From Sinorhizobium meliloti 4H41 (lineage in GTDB: Bacteria > Pseudomonadota > Alphaproteobacteria > Rhizobiales > Rhizobiaceae): a stretch of 64,000 bases of DNA. The stretch lies in contig NZ_AQWP01000005.1 of assembly GCF_000375585.1 (NCBI RefSeq), forward strand, positions 62,001-126,000, read 5' to 3'. The notes under the pieces are model-generated. The model ran no database searches and was not told the origin of the DNA. It saw nothing but the letters and a program-made list of their open reading frames with translations. Made by a program: the position numbers and the translations under genes. This document shows positions 63,208 to 64,000 of the stretch, in pieces. Numbering within the stretch: the stretch's first letter is position 1; each line of letters starts with the position of its first letter.

Positions 63208-63969
63208 TCAGCGTTTCGGCGCGACCAGCGCGAAGAGCGCCCCTTGAGGGTCGGTGAACTGCGCGATCCACGCTCCGCCGGGCACTTCCATCGGACCCAT
63301 CAACAGCTTCGCGCCGCCGGATTGCGCCCGGTCGATTGCCGCGTCGATCGCCTCGACATTGAAGTAGTAGAGCCAGAAGGGATTGGGAACCTCTCTCGGT
63401 CTGGTCATCATCCCGCCGATCGGTTGACCATTATGGGCGAAGATCTGGTAGACGCCCATCTCGCCCATATCCATCGCCTGGTCCTTGGTCCAGCCGAACA
63501 GCTTGGCATAGAAGCTGAAGGCCGTATCGAGGTCGCCGGCCATCAGTTCGTGCCAGCCGACGTTGCCGGCAGCCATTTGCTCCATGGCCGGTGGCGGATC
63601 GCCGTCGCCCCTGAAGAGGGCGAAGGCGGCGCCGTGCGGGTCGGTCACGATCGCGAAGCGGCCGATATTCGGAATGTCCTCCGGCGCTCGATGGACCGTT
63701 CCGCCTTCGGCGGCGAGTTTGGCGGCGGTCTTGTCGACATCGTCGACCGCGATATAGCCGAGCCATGCCGGCGGTATCTGCATGTCGAGCGCACCTTCCG
63801 GCATCGTCATGAGACCCGCTACCCGGTGGTCTCCGGCGGAAAAGAGCGTGTAGTTCATGCCGGGCACTCCCGCGTCGCGCGCGCTCCAGCCAACGATGTC
63901 CCTGTAGAAGGCTTCCGCCGCCTTCACGTCCGTCGTCATCAGTTCGTACCAGACGAATTTCCCATGCAT
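63208..63969 (-). CDS. VOC-family protein with two glyoxalase-like domains
   Basis: 253 residues with two tandem betaalphabetabetabeta modules: residues ~5-118 (FVWYELMTTDVKAAEAFYRDIVGW, then GYIAVDDVDKTAAKLAAEGG) and ~135-250 (VGWHELMAGDLDTAFSFYAKLFGW, then VEAIDAAIDRAQSGGAKL). The tail DPQGALFALVAPKR matches a bleomycin-resistance/dioxygenase-like VOC subgroup of unknown function. Metal ligand set is incomplete. The last 31 bases of the window after it contain no gene. Confidence 0.88.
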   Translation of the reverse strand: MHGKFVWYELMTTDVKAAEAFYRDIVGWSARDAGVPGMNYTLFSAGDHRVAGLMTMPEGALDMQIPPAWLGYIAVDDVDKTAAKLAAEGGTVHRAPEDIPNIGRFAIVTDPHGAAFALFRGDGDPPPAMEQMAAGNVGWHELMAGDLDTAFSFYAKLFGWTKDQAMDMGEMGVYQIFAHNGQPIGGMMTRPREVPNPFWLYYFNVEAIDAAIDRAQSGGAKLLMGPMEVPGGAWIAQFTDPQGALFALVAPKR

Positions 63970-64000
63970 TGTCGGTCCTCCGGTTGTTCTGGATGTGTCG

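Overview
The window is a high-GC alphaproteobacterial chromosome segment, most likely from Sinorhizobium/Ensifer or a close relative. The evidence is the complete glg operon next to pgm, the heterotetrameric sarcosine oxidase operon soxBDAG, three-gene pntAA/pntAB/pntB, an odc2-type ornithine/lysine decarboxylase with a long leader, and several RIME-like rhizobial intergenic palindromes. No rRNA, tRNA, CRISPR array, phage module or intact insertion sequence was seen. Identifications come from reading translated sequence and motifs; no database search was run.

Region by region. 1-3 kb is a partly decayed redox patch: a truncated metallo-beta-lactamase-fold hydrolase, an AhpD-family protein, a relic of an FMN reductase, a Tat-type chloroperoxidase-like hydrolase and a disrupted short-chain dehydrogenase (SDR). 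3.1-8.1 kb is a tight signalling operon: a MASE1/4xPAS histidine kinase, two FixJ-type regulators and a receiver-only protein. 8.1-10.2 kb holds a divergent LysR/SDR pair ending at an IS630 scrap and a RIME element. 10.2-17.1 kb holds trhO, a CHAD+CYTH operon, eda, a DUF533 protein, a GNAT with a small membrane protein, and a NicO-type metal exporter with its DUF1007 partner. 17.2-20.5 kb holds a LysR gene and odc2 behind a ~0.5 kb leader that fits the alphaproteobacterial speF RNA. 20.7-28.7 kb is small transport, metal and regulatory genes: LysE, a COG0523 GTPase with a WD40 protein, creatininase, MarR, LacI with a perfect operator, a 2-hydroxyacid dehydrogenase and a glutamine amidotransferase. 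29-32.6 kb is respiratory/redox: an aa3 oxidase subunit IV and pntAA-pntAB-pntB. 32.6-36 kb holds an adenylate cyclase, a DUF992 protein, a TPR lipoprotein and rpsU. 36.3-41.6 kb is soxBDAG. 41.8-44.5 kb holds a zinc alcohol dehydrogenase and an overlapping DUF2332/MaoC pair. 44.7-55.9 kb is glgP-glgB-glgC-glgA-pgm-glgX. 56.1-64 kb holds a TadG/vWA protein, a transglutaminase plus ATP-grasp/alpha-E pair, a LysR/aldo-keto reductase divergon and a two-domain VOC protein.

How genes work together. GlgC/GlgA/GlgB build glycogen from the glucose-1-phosphate supplied by Pgm, and GlgP/GlgX break it down. SoxBDAG demethylates sarcosine to glycine, passing the one-carbon unit to tetrahydrofolate. Pnt couples the proton gradient to NADPH. 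The 3.1-8.1 kb phosphorelay has one kinase, two DNA-binding outputs and one output-less receiver, and is the best candidate for an undescribed regulatory system here. Other points of interest are the odc leader with possible upstream ORFs, hairpins that could mask the soxG and glgC ribosome binding sites, RIME elements that overlap the trhO and glgX stop codons, and an ATP-grasp/alpha-E/transglutaminase set that lacks its frequent proteasome-like partner.
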